Below are positions 29,235 to 36,589 of a DNA stretch of 64,000 nucleotides, piece after piece (position 1 is the stretch's first letter; every line of letters begins with the position of its first letter). The position numbers were made by a program, and so were the translations under genes. The stretch covers positions 41,395 through 105,394 of the forward strand of contig NZ_LAZS01000003.1 in the NCBI RefSeq assembly GCF_002007205.1, given 5' to 3'. The stretch is from Ensifer adhaerens (GTDB taxonomy: Bacteria > Pseudomonadota > Alphaproteobacteria > Rhizobiales > Rhizobiaceae). The notes beneath the pieces were generated by a model. The model was not told the DNA's origin, made no database searches, and saw only the letters and a list, made by a program, of their open reading frames with translations.

Positions 29235-29641
29235 GGGGGCTGCCGGGTCTCGGGCTGCTTCTTGTTCTTGCTGCGCCAGCCTTCGCCGAGGATGCGCCGG
29301 CTGTTGATTGCGCAAGCGCGACGGCGCAACCGGACCTGAACGCCTGCGCCTATCGCGAATATGAAGCGGCGGACGTGGAATTGAATGCCGTCTACAAGCG
29401 GGCGATGACGGCGGCGCAGAATGTCGACAAGGAGCTCGAGGGCGCCGAGATCGGTGCGGTCGAGGCGCTGAAGAAGGCGCAGCGCGGCTGGGTCGCCTAT
29501 CGCGACGGACAGTGCGAGCTGGCCGGCTTCCAGGCCCGAGGAGGCCAGGCGGAATCGATGCTGGTTTCGGGCTGCCTTGCCGAGCTGACGCAGAAGCGCA
29601 CGGCCGAGCTTAACGAATTTCTCGAAAATCGAGGGAACTGA
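29231..29641 (+). CDS. Exported LprI-like (DUF1311) protein in urease operon
   Basis: 136 residues: signal peptide (hydrophobic 5-18, cleavage near AFA-ED), then a small helical domain with four cysteines and the pattern [20 protein letters not shown] typical of DUF1311/LprI N-terminal domains, which in some bacteria inhibit lysozyme. Translationally coupled to ureB by ATGA overlap, and three bases precede the next gene. Its role with urease is unknown; the periplasmic location implies no direct enzyme contact. Confidence 0.85.
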   Translation: MRGLPGLGLLLVLAAPAFAEDAPAVDCASATAQPDLNACAYREYEAADVELNAVYKRAMTAAQNVDKELEGAEIGAVEALKKAQRGWVAYRDGQCELAGFQARGGQAESMLVSGCLAELTQKRTAELNEFLENRGN

Positions 29642-29644
29642 CCA

Positions 29645-30289
29645 GTGCAGGGTCGCCGCACCATCATGATCGTGGGCAATGGCGAAGTGCCCGAAGGTTT
29701 TGGCGCGACGATCGATGCCGCCGATCTCGTCGTGCGCTTCAACGATTGCCGCTCCGTCGGTTCCGGGGGGCAAAGGACCGATATCGTCGCCGTCTGCAAT
29801 ACCGGGCGCCCGGGGCTTGCCATGCTTGGCGGCGGCCGCTGGAAGACCAATGCCGCCGTGCGCCAGGCGCGGGAGATCTGGTGCGTTCGCTCCGGCGCGA
29901 AGTTTGCCGCGATGCGCGCTCGGCTTGCGGAAACGCATCCGGACCTCGACGATTTCTGCGACGATTACACTGTCGGGTTCGAGAGCTTCGCCCGTTCGAC
30001 CAAGCGCGGCTTTCGCGTCGTTCCCGTCGATGTGCACGACCAGGTGGAGCAGGATCTCGCTGGCTTCTCGCCGGACCCTTACGTCGTTCCGTCGAGCGGG
30101 ATGATCGTGATTGCCGATATTCTCGCACATCTGGCGACACCCGAGGATGACGTCGTTCTTGCCGGCTTCGGCCACATCGGCTGGCAGTGGCATCCCTTTG
30201 CCGCCGAGCGCCGCCATGTCGATGCGCTGGTGGCGAGCGGCCGCCTTCGCCGCCTCCATCCCATTTCTTTTTCGTCCCAAGGAGCCTGA
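29645..30289 (+). CDS. Urease-operon accessory protein with sialyltransferase (GT29)-like motif
   Basis: 214 residues without signal peptide. The N-terminus IMIVGNGEVPEGFGATID followed by ADLVVRFNDC resembles the L sialylmotif of GT29 enzymes (VGNG...G..ID..D.VvRfN), and VVPSSGMIVIADIL plus FGHIGWQWHPF resemble the S and VS motifs. Rhizobial homologues are labelled only as urease operon accessory proteins. Start GTG at 29645 with GAGGGAA upstream; ATG at 29666 is an alternative. It lies three bases before ureC, embedded between ureB and ureC. A glycosyltransferase function is inferred, not established. Confidence 0.75.
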   Translation: MQGRRTIMIVGNGEVPEGFGATIDAADLVVRFNDCRSVGSGGQRTDIVAVCNTGRPGLAMLGGGRWKTNAAVRQAREIWCVRSGAKFAAMRARLAETHPDLDDFCDDYTVGFESFARSTKRGFRVVPVDVHDQVEQDLAGFSPDPYVVPSSGMIVIADILAHLATPEDDVVLAGFGHIGWQWHPFAAERRHVDALVASGRLRRLHPISFSSQGA

Positions 30290-30292
30290 ACC

Positions 30293-32005
30293 ATGCCCTA
30301 CAAGATGTCGCGCGCGGCCTATGCCAACATGTTCGGCCCGACGGTCGGCGACAAGGTGCGGCTTGCGGACACCGAGCTTTTCATCGAGGTGGAGAAGGAC
30401 TTCACCACCTATGGAGAGGAGGTGAAGTTCGGCGGCGGCAAGGTCATTCGCGACGGCATGGGGCAAAGCCAGCTGACGCGCGCCGAGGGTGCCGTCGACA
30501 CCGTCATCACCAATGCGCTGATCGTCGATCACTGGGGCATCGTGAAAGCGGATATCGGCCTCAAGGACGGGCGCATCGCCGGCATCGGCAAGGCCGGCAA
30601 TCCGGACATGCAGCCGGGCGTGACCGTCATCGTCGGTCCCGGTACCGAGGTGATCGCGGGTGAGGGCAAGATCATCACCGCCGGTGGCATGGATAGCCAC
30701 ATCCATTACATCTGCCCACAGCAGATCGAGGAGGCCCTCGTCAGCGGGATCACCTGCATGCTGGGGGGCGGCGCCGGGCCCGGGCATGGCACGCTTGCCA
30801 CCACCTGTACCTCGGGCCCCTGGCATCTTGCCCGCATGATCGAGGCGGCTGATGGACTGCCAATGAATATCGCCTTTGCCGGCAAGGGCAACGCTTCGCG
30901 CCCGGCCGCGCTGGTCGAGATGGTACTGGCTGGTGCCACCTCGCTAAAGCTGCACGAGGACTGGGGCTCGACGCCGGCGGCGATCGATTGCTGCCTTGGC
31001 GTTGCCGACGAATACGACGTGCAGGTGATGATCCACACCGACACGCTGAACGAGAGCGGTTTTGTCGAAGATACGATGGCGGCGATCAAGGGCCGCACGA
31101 TCCATGCCTTTCACACGGAAGGCGCCGGCGGCGGCCACGCACCCGATATCATCGAGATCTGCGGCCAGCCGAATGTCATTCCGTCCTCGACCAACCCGAC
31201 GCGTCCCTACACGAAGAATACGCTGGCCGAGCATCTCGACATGCTGATGGTCTGCCATCACCTGTCGCCGTCGATCCCCGAGGACATCGCCTTTGCCGAA
31301 AGCCGTATCCGCAAGGAGACGATTGCGGCCGAGGATATCCTTCACGACATCGGCGCCTTCTCGATCATCTCGTCTGACAGCCAGGCGATGGGCCGCGTCG
31401 GCGAGGTGGCGATCCGCACCTGGCAGACCGCCGACAAGATGAAGCGCCAGCGCGGGTCGCTGCCGCAGGAAACCGGTGACAACGACAATTTCCGGGTGAA
31501 GCGCTACATCGCCAAATACACGATCAACCCGGCGATCGCCCACGGTCTCAGCCATGAGATCGGCTCCATCGAGGTCGGCAAGCGCGCCGATCTCGTCATC
31601 TGGAATCCGGCCTTCTTCGGCGTGAAGCCGGATTTCGTGCTGCTCGGAGGCTCTATCGCGATTGCACCGATGGGCGACCCGAACGCCTCCATCCCGACGC
31701 CGCAGCCGGTGCATTACCGACCGATGTTTGCAGCCTATGGCAAGAACCGCACGAACTCCTCGGTCACCTTCGTGTCGCAGGCTTCGCTCGATGCAGGCCT
31801 TGCGGCCAAGCTCGGCGTTGCCAAGCAACTGGTCGCTGTCCGGAACACCCGCGGCGGCATCGGCAAGGCCTCGATGATCCACAACAGCCTGATGCCGCAT
31901 ATCGAGGTCGATCCGGAGACCTATGAAGTGCGCGCTGACGGCGAGCTTCTGACCTGCGAGCCGGCGACGATCGTGCCGATGGCGCAGCGCTACTTCCTGT
32001 TCTAA
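30293..32005 (+). CDS. ureC: Urease alpha subunit
   Basis: 570 residues, full length. Nickel-site ligands are in [12 protein letters not shown] (HxH), the carbamylated Lys in SLKLHEDWG, and the flap region with catalytic His in [18 protein letters not shown]. Hydrolyses urea with two Ni(II). CAAGGAG precedes the ATG. Followed after 14 bases by the DUF2459 gene, likely on the same transcript. Confidence 0.98.
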   Translation: MPYKMSRAAYANMFGPTVGDKVRLADTELFIEVEKDFTTYGEEVKFGGGKVIRDGMGQSQLTRAEGAVDTVITNALIVDHWGIVKADIGLKDGRIAGIGKAGNPDMQPGVTVIVGPGTEVIAGEGKIITAGGMDSHIHYICPQQIEEALVSGITCMLGGGAGPGHGTLATTCTSGPWHLARMIEAADGLPMNIAFAGKGNASRPAALVEMVLAGATSLKLHEDWGSTPAAIDCCLGVADEYDVQVMIHTDTLNESGFVEDTMAAIKGRTIHAFHTEGAGGGHAPDIIEICGQPNVIPSSTNPTRPYTKNTLAEHLDMLMVCHHLSPSIPEDIAFAESRIRKETIAAEDILHDIGAFSIISSDSQAMGRVGEVAIRTWQTADKMKRQRGSLPQETGDNDNFRVKRYIAKYTINPAIAHGLSHEIGSIEVGKRADLVIWNPAFFGVKPDFVLLGGSIAIAPMGDPNASIPTPQPVHYRPMFAAYGKNRTNSSVTFVSQASLDAGLAAKLGVAKQLVAVRNTRGGIGKASMIHNSLMPHIEVDPETYEVRADGELLTCEPATIVPMAQRYFLF

Positions 32006-32019
32006 AGCAGAGGCAGAGG

Positions 32020-32691
32020 ATGAAGCGTGGCCTGAAATGGGCTTTCTTCGGCTTGCTGGCGGCCGTGCTTGCCGTCGTTCTCGGAACCCTGCTGCCGCGG
32101 CCGCTGCTGCCGGCTTCGGCCTCTGCCGCGGGAGCAGGGGGCACGCGCATCCTTTTGCTTTCCGGCCCGATCCACACGGACATCGCCGTACCCTTGACCG
32201 ACGAGACGCGAACGCGATTCGGCTTTGTCGAAGCGGCCGGCGTGCCGCTTGCGCATCCGCAAGCAGAATGGCTGATCTTCGGCTGGGGCGGGCGGTCCTT
32301 CTATCTGGAAACGCCAACCTGGTCTGAGTTGAAGCCTGGACCCGTCTTCAAGGCGCTGACCCTCGACAGTTCGGTGATGCATGTGGATATCGCCGGGCGC
32401 ATCGTTGAGCCGCAAGCCTCCGTCGCCGGCTTCGAACTGGATGCCGTCGGCTACGAGCGGCTGCTCGGCTTCATTGCCGAGAGTTTTTCCCGAGAGGCCG
32501 GAGCCGTCGTTCCGATCGAGGGTTTTTCCTACAACGGCAACGACCGCTTCTTCGAGGCCAGAGGCAGCTTCAACGCGCTCTTCGGCTGCAACACATGGAC
32601 GGCGCGGGCGCTGCGCGAAGCGGGCTTGCGGACAGGACTGTGGAACCCCTTGCCGCCGAGCCTTAGTCTATCCCTGCGCATCCACAATTGA
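32020..32691 (+). CDS. TIGR02117/DUF2459 urease-region protein
   Basis: 223 residues with an N-terminal hydrophobic anchor or signal (8-27) and a conserved domain with LLSGPIHTDIAVPL, EWLIFGWGGRSFYLETPTW and [19 protein letters not shown]02117 was defined as a protein of unknown function found in urease regions of a minority of bacteria. The Cys-Asn-Thr-Trp segment and the conserved His could be a catalytic pair (papain-like fold), which is inference. It probably acts in the cell envelope. Same transcript as ureC. Confidence 0.85.
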   Translation: MKRGLKWAFFGLLAAVLAVVLGTLLPRPLLPASASAAGAGGTRILLLSGPIHTDIAVPLTDETRTRFGFVEAAGVPLAHPQAEWLIFGWGGRSFYLETPTWSELKPGPVFKALTLDSSVMHVDIAGRIVEPQASVAGFELDAVGYERLLGFIAESFSREAGAVVPIEGFSYNGNDRFFEARGSFNALFGCNTWTARALREAGLRTGLWNPLPPSLSLSLRIHN

Positions 32692-32874
32692 GGCTTTTGA
32701 TTGCCAATCGGCAGCCATGCGAACACCGCATGGCTGCCATGCTCGCATGTGAATCGAGCCCTTTCGTGCTGCGTTGCAACGTAATATCCGATAGAAGGCG
32801 ACTGATCTTTTTCTCGGTCGCTGGCAAAGCCTCCCATCGCCTTCTGACCGAGAGCCGCACTGAAGGAGATGACG

Positions 32875-33414
32875 ATGCTTGGCAGAAAAGTACCCGCTGT
32901 AACGTTCCGCACCCGCGTTCGCGATGAGGCCGTTGGCGGCTCGAACCCGTTCCGCTGGGAGGACGTGTCCTCCGACGCTTACTTCGCCGGCAAGCGCGTC
33001 GTGCTGTTTTCGCTGCCGGGCGCTTTCACGCCGACCTGCTCGACCTTCCAACTGCCCGACTTCGAAAAGCTGACGGCCGATTTCCGCGCCGAAGGCATTG
33101 ACGAGATCTACTGCATCTCGGTCAACGATGCGTTCGTCATGAACGCCTGGGGCAAGTCCCAGAGCCTCGAAAACGTCAAGCTGATCCCGGATGGTTCGGG
33201 CGAGTTCACCCGCAAGATGGGCATGCTCGTCGCCAAGGACAATCTCGGCTTCGGCATGCGCTCCTGGCGCTACGCCGCCGTCGTCAACAACGGCGTCGTC
33301 GAGCAGTGGTTCGAGGAAGAAGGCTATTCCGACAACTGCGACAGCGATCCCTATGGCGTTTCCTCGCCGCAGAACATTCTGGAGACGCTGAAGTCCCAGA
33401 AGCTCGCCGCCTGA
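32875..33414 (+). CDS. Peroxiredoxin, Prx5 type
   Basis: 179 residues with peroxidatic Cys55 in PGAFTPTCSTFQLPDF and active-site neighbours Pro48 and Thr52. Further cysteines are in IYCISVND and DNCDSD. Reduces hydrogen peroxide and organic hydroperoxides, likely using glutathione/glutaredoxin in this family. ATG 32875 chosen because AAGGAG (32863-32868) is six bases upstream and directly abuts the earlier ATG at 32869. The 183-base gap before it and the terminator after it mark it as its own unit inside the urease cluster. Confidence 0.92.
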   Translation: MLGRKVPAVTFRTRVRDEAVGGSNPFRWEDVSSDAYFAGKRVVLFSLPGAFTPTCSTFQLPDFEKLTADFRAEGIDEIYCISVNDAFVMNAWGKSQSLENVKLIPDGSGEFTRKMGMLVAKDNLGFGMRSWRYAAVVNNGVVEQWFEEEGYSDNCDSDPYGVSSPQNILETLKSQKLAA

Positions 33415-33445
33415 TGGCAAGGACATATCGTTCCTGATTGGAGAG

Positions 33446-33480
33446 AGCCCGAAGATCGGATCCGGTCTTCGGGCTTTTTC
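33446..33480 (+). terminator. Rho-independent terminator after peroxiredoxin
   Basis: Ten-base stem (33446-33455 with 33466-33475), ten-base loop and five T. Lies 32 bases after the stop, separating the upstream urease genes from ureEFG. Confidence 0.9.
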
Positions 33481-33583
33481 TTGCGCGGCGCGGCCGCAGC
33501 GAGCGCCTGAAAAGCCGTGCTATCGACTGGCGCCAAGGCTTTTTCTTGCTAAAGTAGCCGACAGAAAAGATATCGAGGGTTCA

Positions 33584-33880
33584 ATGGTTTACATTATCGC
33601 CTACCTGACCGCGCATAAGGGCAAGGGGGATGAAGTGGTGTCGCTCGCAGCACCTCTGATCGAGGCCACCCGGCGCGAGGCTGGCTGCATCACCTATGAC
33701 CTCTACCGCAAGCCGGCCGAACCCGATGCGCTGGTGTTTGTCGAGACCTGGAAGGACAAGGCGGCCGTCGACGCGCATTTCGAGGAACCGCATCTGAAGG
33801 CCTTCCAGGCGGCCATGGCTGACCTGCTCGTCGAGGCGCGCATCGAGCTCGTGACGCCGGAAAAGGTCGAGGTTCTCTGA
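33584..33880 (+). CDS. ABM-domain monooxygenase (YgiN-like)
   Basis: 98 residues of the antibiotic biosynthesis monooxygenase dimeric ferredoxin-like fold: [17 protein letters not shown] at the start, [35 protein letters not shown] in the core. YgiN-type members oxidise quinols or are of unknown role. It lies two bases before ureE, so it probably shares the ureEFG transcript. The ATG is preceded by ATCGAGGG. Confidence 0.88.
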   Translation: MVYIIAYLTAHKGKGDEVVSLAAPLIEATRREAGCITYDLYRKPAEPDALVFVETWKDKAAVDAHFEEPHLKAFQAAMADLLVEARIELVTPEKVEVL

Positions 33881-33882
33881 CG

Positions 33883-34356
33883 ATGCCCTATCGTTCGACA
33901 GAGGTTCTCTCGCCGGGACCGGCCGACATGGCGCCGCTTCACAGCGTGGCTTTGACGCACGATGCGCGGCATCTGCGCCGCAAGCTGCTGCATCTCGAAA
34001 ACGACGATGTGGTGATGCTGGATCTCAAGGAAGCGGTGATGCTCGCCGATGGCGACCTGCTGGTGCTGGAAGGCGGCGGCCATATCCGGATCGTCGCAGC
34101 ACCGGAGGCGCTCTACGAGATCCGTCCGCGCGACCGCCTGCATCTCATCGAACTTGCCTGGCATCTCGGCAATCGTCACCTGCCGGCGCAGATCGAAGAG
34201 AACCGCATCCTGATTACCCGCGATCCCGTCATCCGCCAGATGCTCGAAGGCCTTCGGGCGGGCGTGACTGAGGTAACCGAGCCTTTCCACCCGTTGCGCG
34301 GCGCCTACCATTCGGGCGGTCACAACCATGACCACAGCCATCACCACCATGGCTGA
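33883..34356 (+). CDS. ureE: Urease accessory protein UreE (nickel chaperone)
   Basis: 157 residues; N-terminal domain plus metal-binding C-terminal domain with [16 protein letters not shown], and a His-rich tail ([15 protein letters not shown]) that binds Ni(II). Delivers nickel to the UreDFG complex. Its 3' end overlaps the ureF start, so the His tail codons also encode the ureF N-terminus in another frame. Confidence 0.96.
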   Translation: MPYRSTEVLSPGPADMAPLHSVALTHDARHLRRKLLHLENDDVVMLDLKEAVMLADGDLLVLEGGGHIRIVAAPEALYEIRPRDRLHLIELAWHLGNRHLPAQIEENRILITRDPVIRQMLEGLRAGVTEVTEPFHPLRGAYHSGGHNHDHSHHHHG

Positions 34357-35020
34357 GCGGGTCGACACGCAGGCGCTGCTTCGCCTCGTGACATGGATGT
34401 CGCCGGCCTTTCCGGTCGGCGCGTTTTCCTATTCCAGTGGGCTCGAACAGGCCGTCCACGACCGCCTGGTCACGGATGCCGGCGAACTCCGCGACTGGCT
34501 GGAAACGGTTATCTGTCTGGGATCCGGCTGGAACGATGCCTTGCTTCTTGCCGAGAGCTATCGCGCCGTGAACGATCCTGTTCGGCTGGCGGCAGCCGCA
34601 GAGCTTGCCGAAGCCTTGGCGGGAAGCCGCGAGCGGCATATGGAGACGATGCTGCAGGGCCAGGCGTTTCTCGCAGCTGCGCGGTCCTGGCCGCATCCGG
34701 TTCTTGTTGGGCTGCCGGAGAGTGTTGTCTATCCGGTCGCCGTTGGCGCCGTCGCAGGCGCCCATGAAACGGGCCTGGAGCCGGCGCTCGCCGCCTATCT
34801 GAACGCCTCCGTCTCGAACGCCGTTTCGGTGGCGATCCGCTGCGGCGTCACCGGTCAGCGCGACGGCGTCGGCATTCTCGCGGCGCTCGAGCCGATCATC
34901 GCGGCGACGGCCGGCGAGGCCGCCAACGCCTCGCTCGACGATCTCGGCTCGGCCACAATCATCGCGGATGTTTCGGCGCTGAGGCACGAAACCCTCAATT
35001 CGCGGCTTTTCCGCTCGTAA
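34328..35020 (+). CDS. ureF: Urease accessory protein UreF
   Basis: 230 residues, all-helical, with [21 protein letters not shown] typical of UreF (core part near residues 25-40) and [18 protein letters not shown]. Acts as the checkpoint protein linking UreD to UreG. The start may be ATG 34328 (29 bases inside ureE) or ATG 34349 (overlapping the ureE stop); neither has a convincing ribosome site, so coupled translation is likely. Confidence 0.93.
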   Translation: MTTAITTMAERVDTQALLRLVTWMSPAFPVGAFSYSSGLEQAVHDRLVTDAGELRDWLETVICLGSGWNDALLLAESYRAVNDPVRLAAAAELAEALAGSRERHMETMLQGQAFLAAARSWPHPVLVGLPESVVYPVAVGAVAGAHETGLEPALAAYLNASVSNAVSVAIRCGVTGQRDGVGILAALEPIIAATAGEAANASLDDLGSATIIADVSALRHETLNSRLFRS

Positions 35021-35028
35021 TCATGGAA

Positions 35029-35085
35029 CTGCGCAGGTCCGGGCGGAAAGCTGCTTCACACTTTCCCTGGAATTGTTTCCACCTT
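35029..35085. repeat. Mosaic palindromic repeat, copy 2 (ureF-ureG gap)
   Basis: The 79-base gap is nearly filled by GGTCCGGGCGGAAAGCTGC.TTCACACTTTCCCTGGAATTG-type sequence, matching the second block of copies at 28404-28511 and 51346-51448. This copy appears to be a partial element. Confidence 0.65.
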
Positions 35086-35099
35086 GAAAGGATATCCAG

Positions 35100-35711
35100 A
35101 TGGCATCGAAGAACGGTCCCCTTCGCATCGGCATCGGCGGGCCGGTGGGCTCGGGCAAGACGGCGCTGACCGACAAGCTCTGCAAGGCGATGCGGGAGAA
35201 ATACTCCGTCGCCGTCGTCACGAACGACATCTACACCAAGGAAGATGCCGAGGCGCTGGTGCGCATGCAGGCGCTTCCGTCCGACCGCATCGTCGGGGTG
35301 GAGACCGGTGGCTGCCCGCATACGGCGATCCGCGAGGACGCCACGATCAATCTGCAGGCGATTGCCGACCTTAACCGGCGCATTCCCGATCTCGACGTCG
35401 TCTTCATCGAATCCGGCGGCGACAATCTCGCGGCGACCTTTTCGCCTGACCTCGCTGACCTGACAATCTATGTCATCTCGGTCTGCCAGGGGGAGGAGAT
35501 TCCGCGCAAGGGCGGGCCGGGGATCACGAAGTCCGATCTTCTGGTCATCAACAAGAAGGATCTCGCCCCTTACGTCGGGGCCGATCTCGACGTCATGCAG
35601 CGGGACGCAACGCGCATGCGCGCGGAAAAGCCTTTCGTCTTCACCGACATGAAGCGCGGCGACGGCATCAACCGGATCGTCGATTTCCTGACGTTGCACG
35701 GCGGGCTCTGA
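35100..35711 (+). CDS. ureG: Urease accessory GTPase UreG
   Basis: 203 residues with P-loop [11 protein letters not shown], the nickel-binding CPH motif ([13 protein letters not shown]) and NKKD GTP-specificity motif. GTP hydrolysis drives nickel insertion. AAAGGAT precedes the ATG. Final gene of the cluster, convergent with the DNR-type regulator. Confidence 0.97.
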   Translation: MASKNGPLRIGIGGPVGSGKTALTDKLCKAMREKYSVAVVTNDIYTKEDAEALVRMQALPSDRIVGVETGGCPHTAIREDATINLQAIADLNRRIPDLDVVFIESGGDNLAATFSPDLADLTIYVISVCQGEEIPRKGGPGITKSDLLVINKKDLAPYVGADLDVMQRDATRMRAEKPFVFTDMKRGDGINRIVDFLTLHGGL

Positions 35712-35725
35712 GGCAGGCCTCGCCT

Positions 35726-35757
35726 CGCTTCTGACGCCTGAACTTCGGTCAGAAGCG
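35726..35757. terminator. Hairpin between convergent ureG and regulator
   Basis: Ten-base inverted repeat CGCTTCTGAC/GTCAGAAGCG (35726-35735 with 35748-35757) in the 37-base convergent gap; the regulator stop lies inside the right arm. No T tract, so termination is inferred. Confidence 0.45.
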
Positions 35758-36429
35758 CTCCAGCGCCTGCCGATCATGGATCTCGATAATGCGCCCCTTG
35801 ACGGTGACGCCGGAGCGGCGAAGGGCCGAGAAGGCGCGCGACAAAGCCTCCGGCGCGAGGCCGAGCTTGCCCGCCAGCACATTCTTCTGGAAGGGCAAGC
35901 GGAAGGAAAAGTTGGTGATCCCGTCTGGGCAATTGCCGAGAATGTAGCTCGCGACCCGTTGCGGTGCGGTGAGCAACCGGTCTTCGGCCAGGCAATCCTC
36001 CGCCATCTGTGCGTGCCGGCACAAAAGCTGCATCAGCGCGTCGGCGATCTCGGGCGTCTGCTCGGCAAGCTTGCGCAGCTTGCGGCTGTCGATCCGGGCA
36101 AGCATCGTCGTTTCGATTGCTTGCGCATTGGCGGTGGCGCGGTTGCCGAGGAACATGGCACTTTCGCGGAAAAGTTCACTCTTCGGGAAGACGGCGATAT
36201 CCGCCTCGCGCCCATCCTTGCCCAGCCGGTAAAGACGCACCAGACCGGAGAGGACGAAGAAGACATGGTCCAGCGCTTCGCCTTGGGCAAAGAGCACGTC
36301 GTGCTCCTCGTGAGTCGAAACCACGACGTCATCGAGAATGGCGCTCGACGCCGCCGCGGGCAGCTGTTCGAAGAAGCCGGAGCCAAGCAGCACTGCCCTG
36401 TCGTTCGAGTTCAATCGCAACGTCTTCAT
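35749..36429 (-). CDS. Crp/Fnr family regulator, DNR/NnrR-like
   Basis: 226 residues: effector-binding beta barrel (about 20-125), dimer helix, and HTH with KNVLAGKLGLAPEALSRAFSALRRSGV. The pattern LAPE.LSR..S.L is typical of DNR-type regulators that respond to nitric oxide or low oxygen through haem. No N-terminal FNR cysteines. A TTGAC-N4-ATCAA site lies 57 bases before its start, suggesting control by FixK/FNR or autoregulation. Target genes are not identifiable in the window; the neighbouring efflux operon is separated by a terminator. Confidence 0.9.
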   Translation of the reverse strand: MKTLRLNSNDRAVLLGSGFFEQLPAAASSAILDDVVVSTHEEHDVLFAQGEALDHVFFVLSGLVRLYRLGKDGREADIAVFPKSELFRESAMFLGNRATANAQAIETTMLARIDSRKLRKLAEQTPEIADALMQLLCRHAQMAEDCLAEDRLLTAPQRVASYILGNCPDGITNFSFRLPFQKNVLAGKLGLAPEALSRAFSALRRSGVTVKGRIIEIHDRQALERF

Positions 36430-36485
36430 CGTACCCGTCCTGAGTAAATTCTGCGTCAGGGTAGTGAGGCTTTGCGGATCGTGGT

Positions 36486-36499
36486 TTGACCTCGATCAA
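36486..36499. promoter_or_regulatory. FNR/FixK/DNR-type box
   Basis: TTGACCTCGATCAA matches the anaerobox TTGAT-N4-ATCAA at nine of ten positions. It is 57 bases upstream of the DNR-type regulator start on the minus strand. Confidence 0.7.
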
Positions 36500-36509
36500 A
36501 TAAGAACAA

Positions 36510-36539
36510 CAAAAAGCCCGCGCTTGCGGGGCGCGGGCT
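36510..36539 (-). terminator. Rho-independent terminator of the RND efflux operon
   Basis: Nine-base stem AGCCCGCGC/GCGCGGGCT (36515-36523 with 36531-36539); on the minus strand it is followed by five T. It lies 51 bases after the pump gene stop. Confidence 0.85.
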
Positions 36540-36589
36540 CGCTTTAGAATTGTGGCAGCTCCGGGCGGAGAACCGCTACGGCGACTGGC

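Noticed and set aside
36550..36589. Possible fifth mosaic repeat (TCCGGGCGGAGAACCGCTAC)
   Set aside because: Only about 20 bases match and no palindrome accompanies it; could be a remnant or chance.
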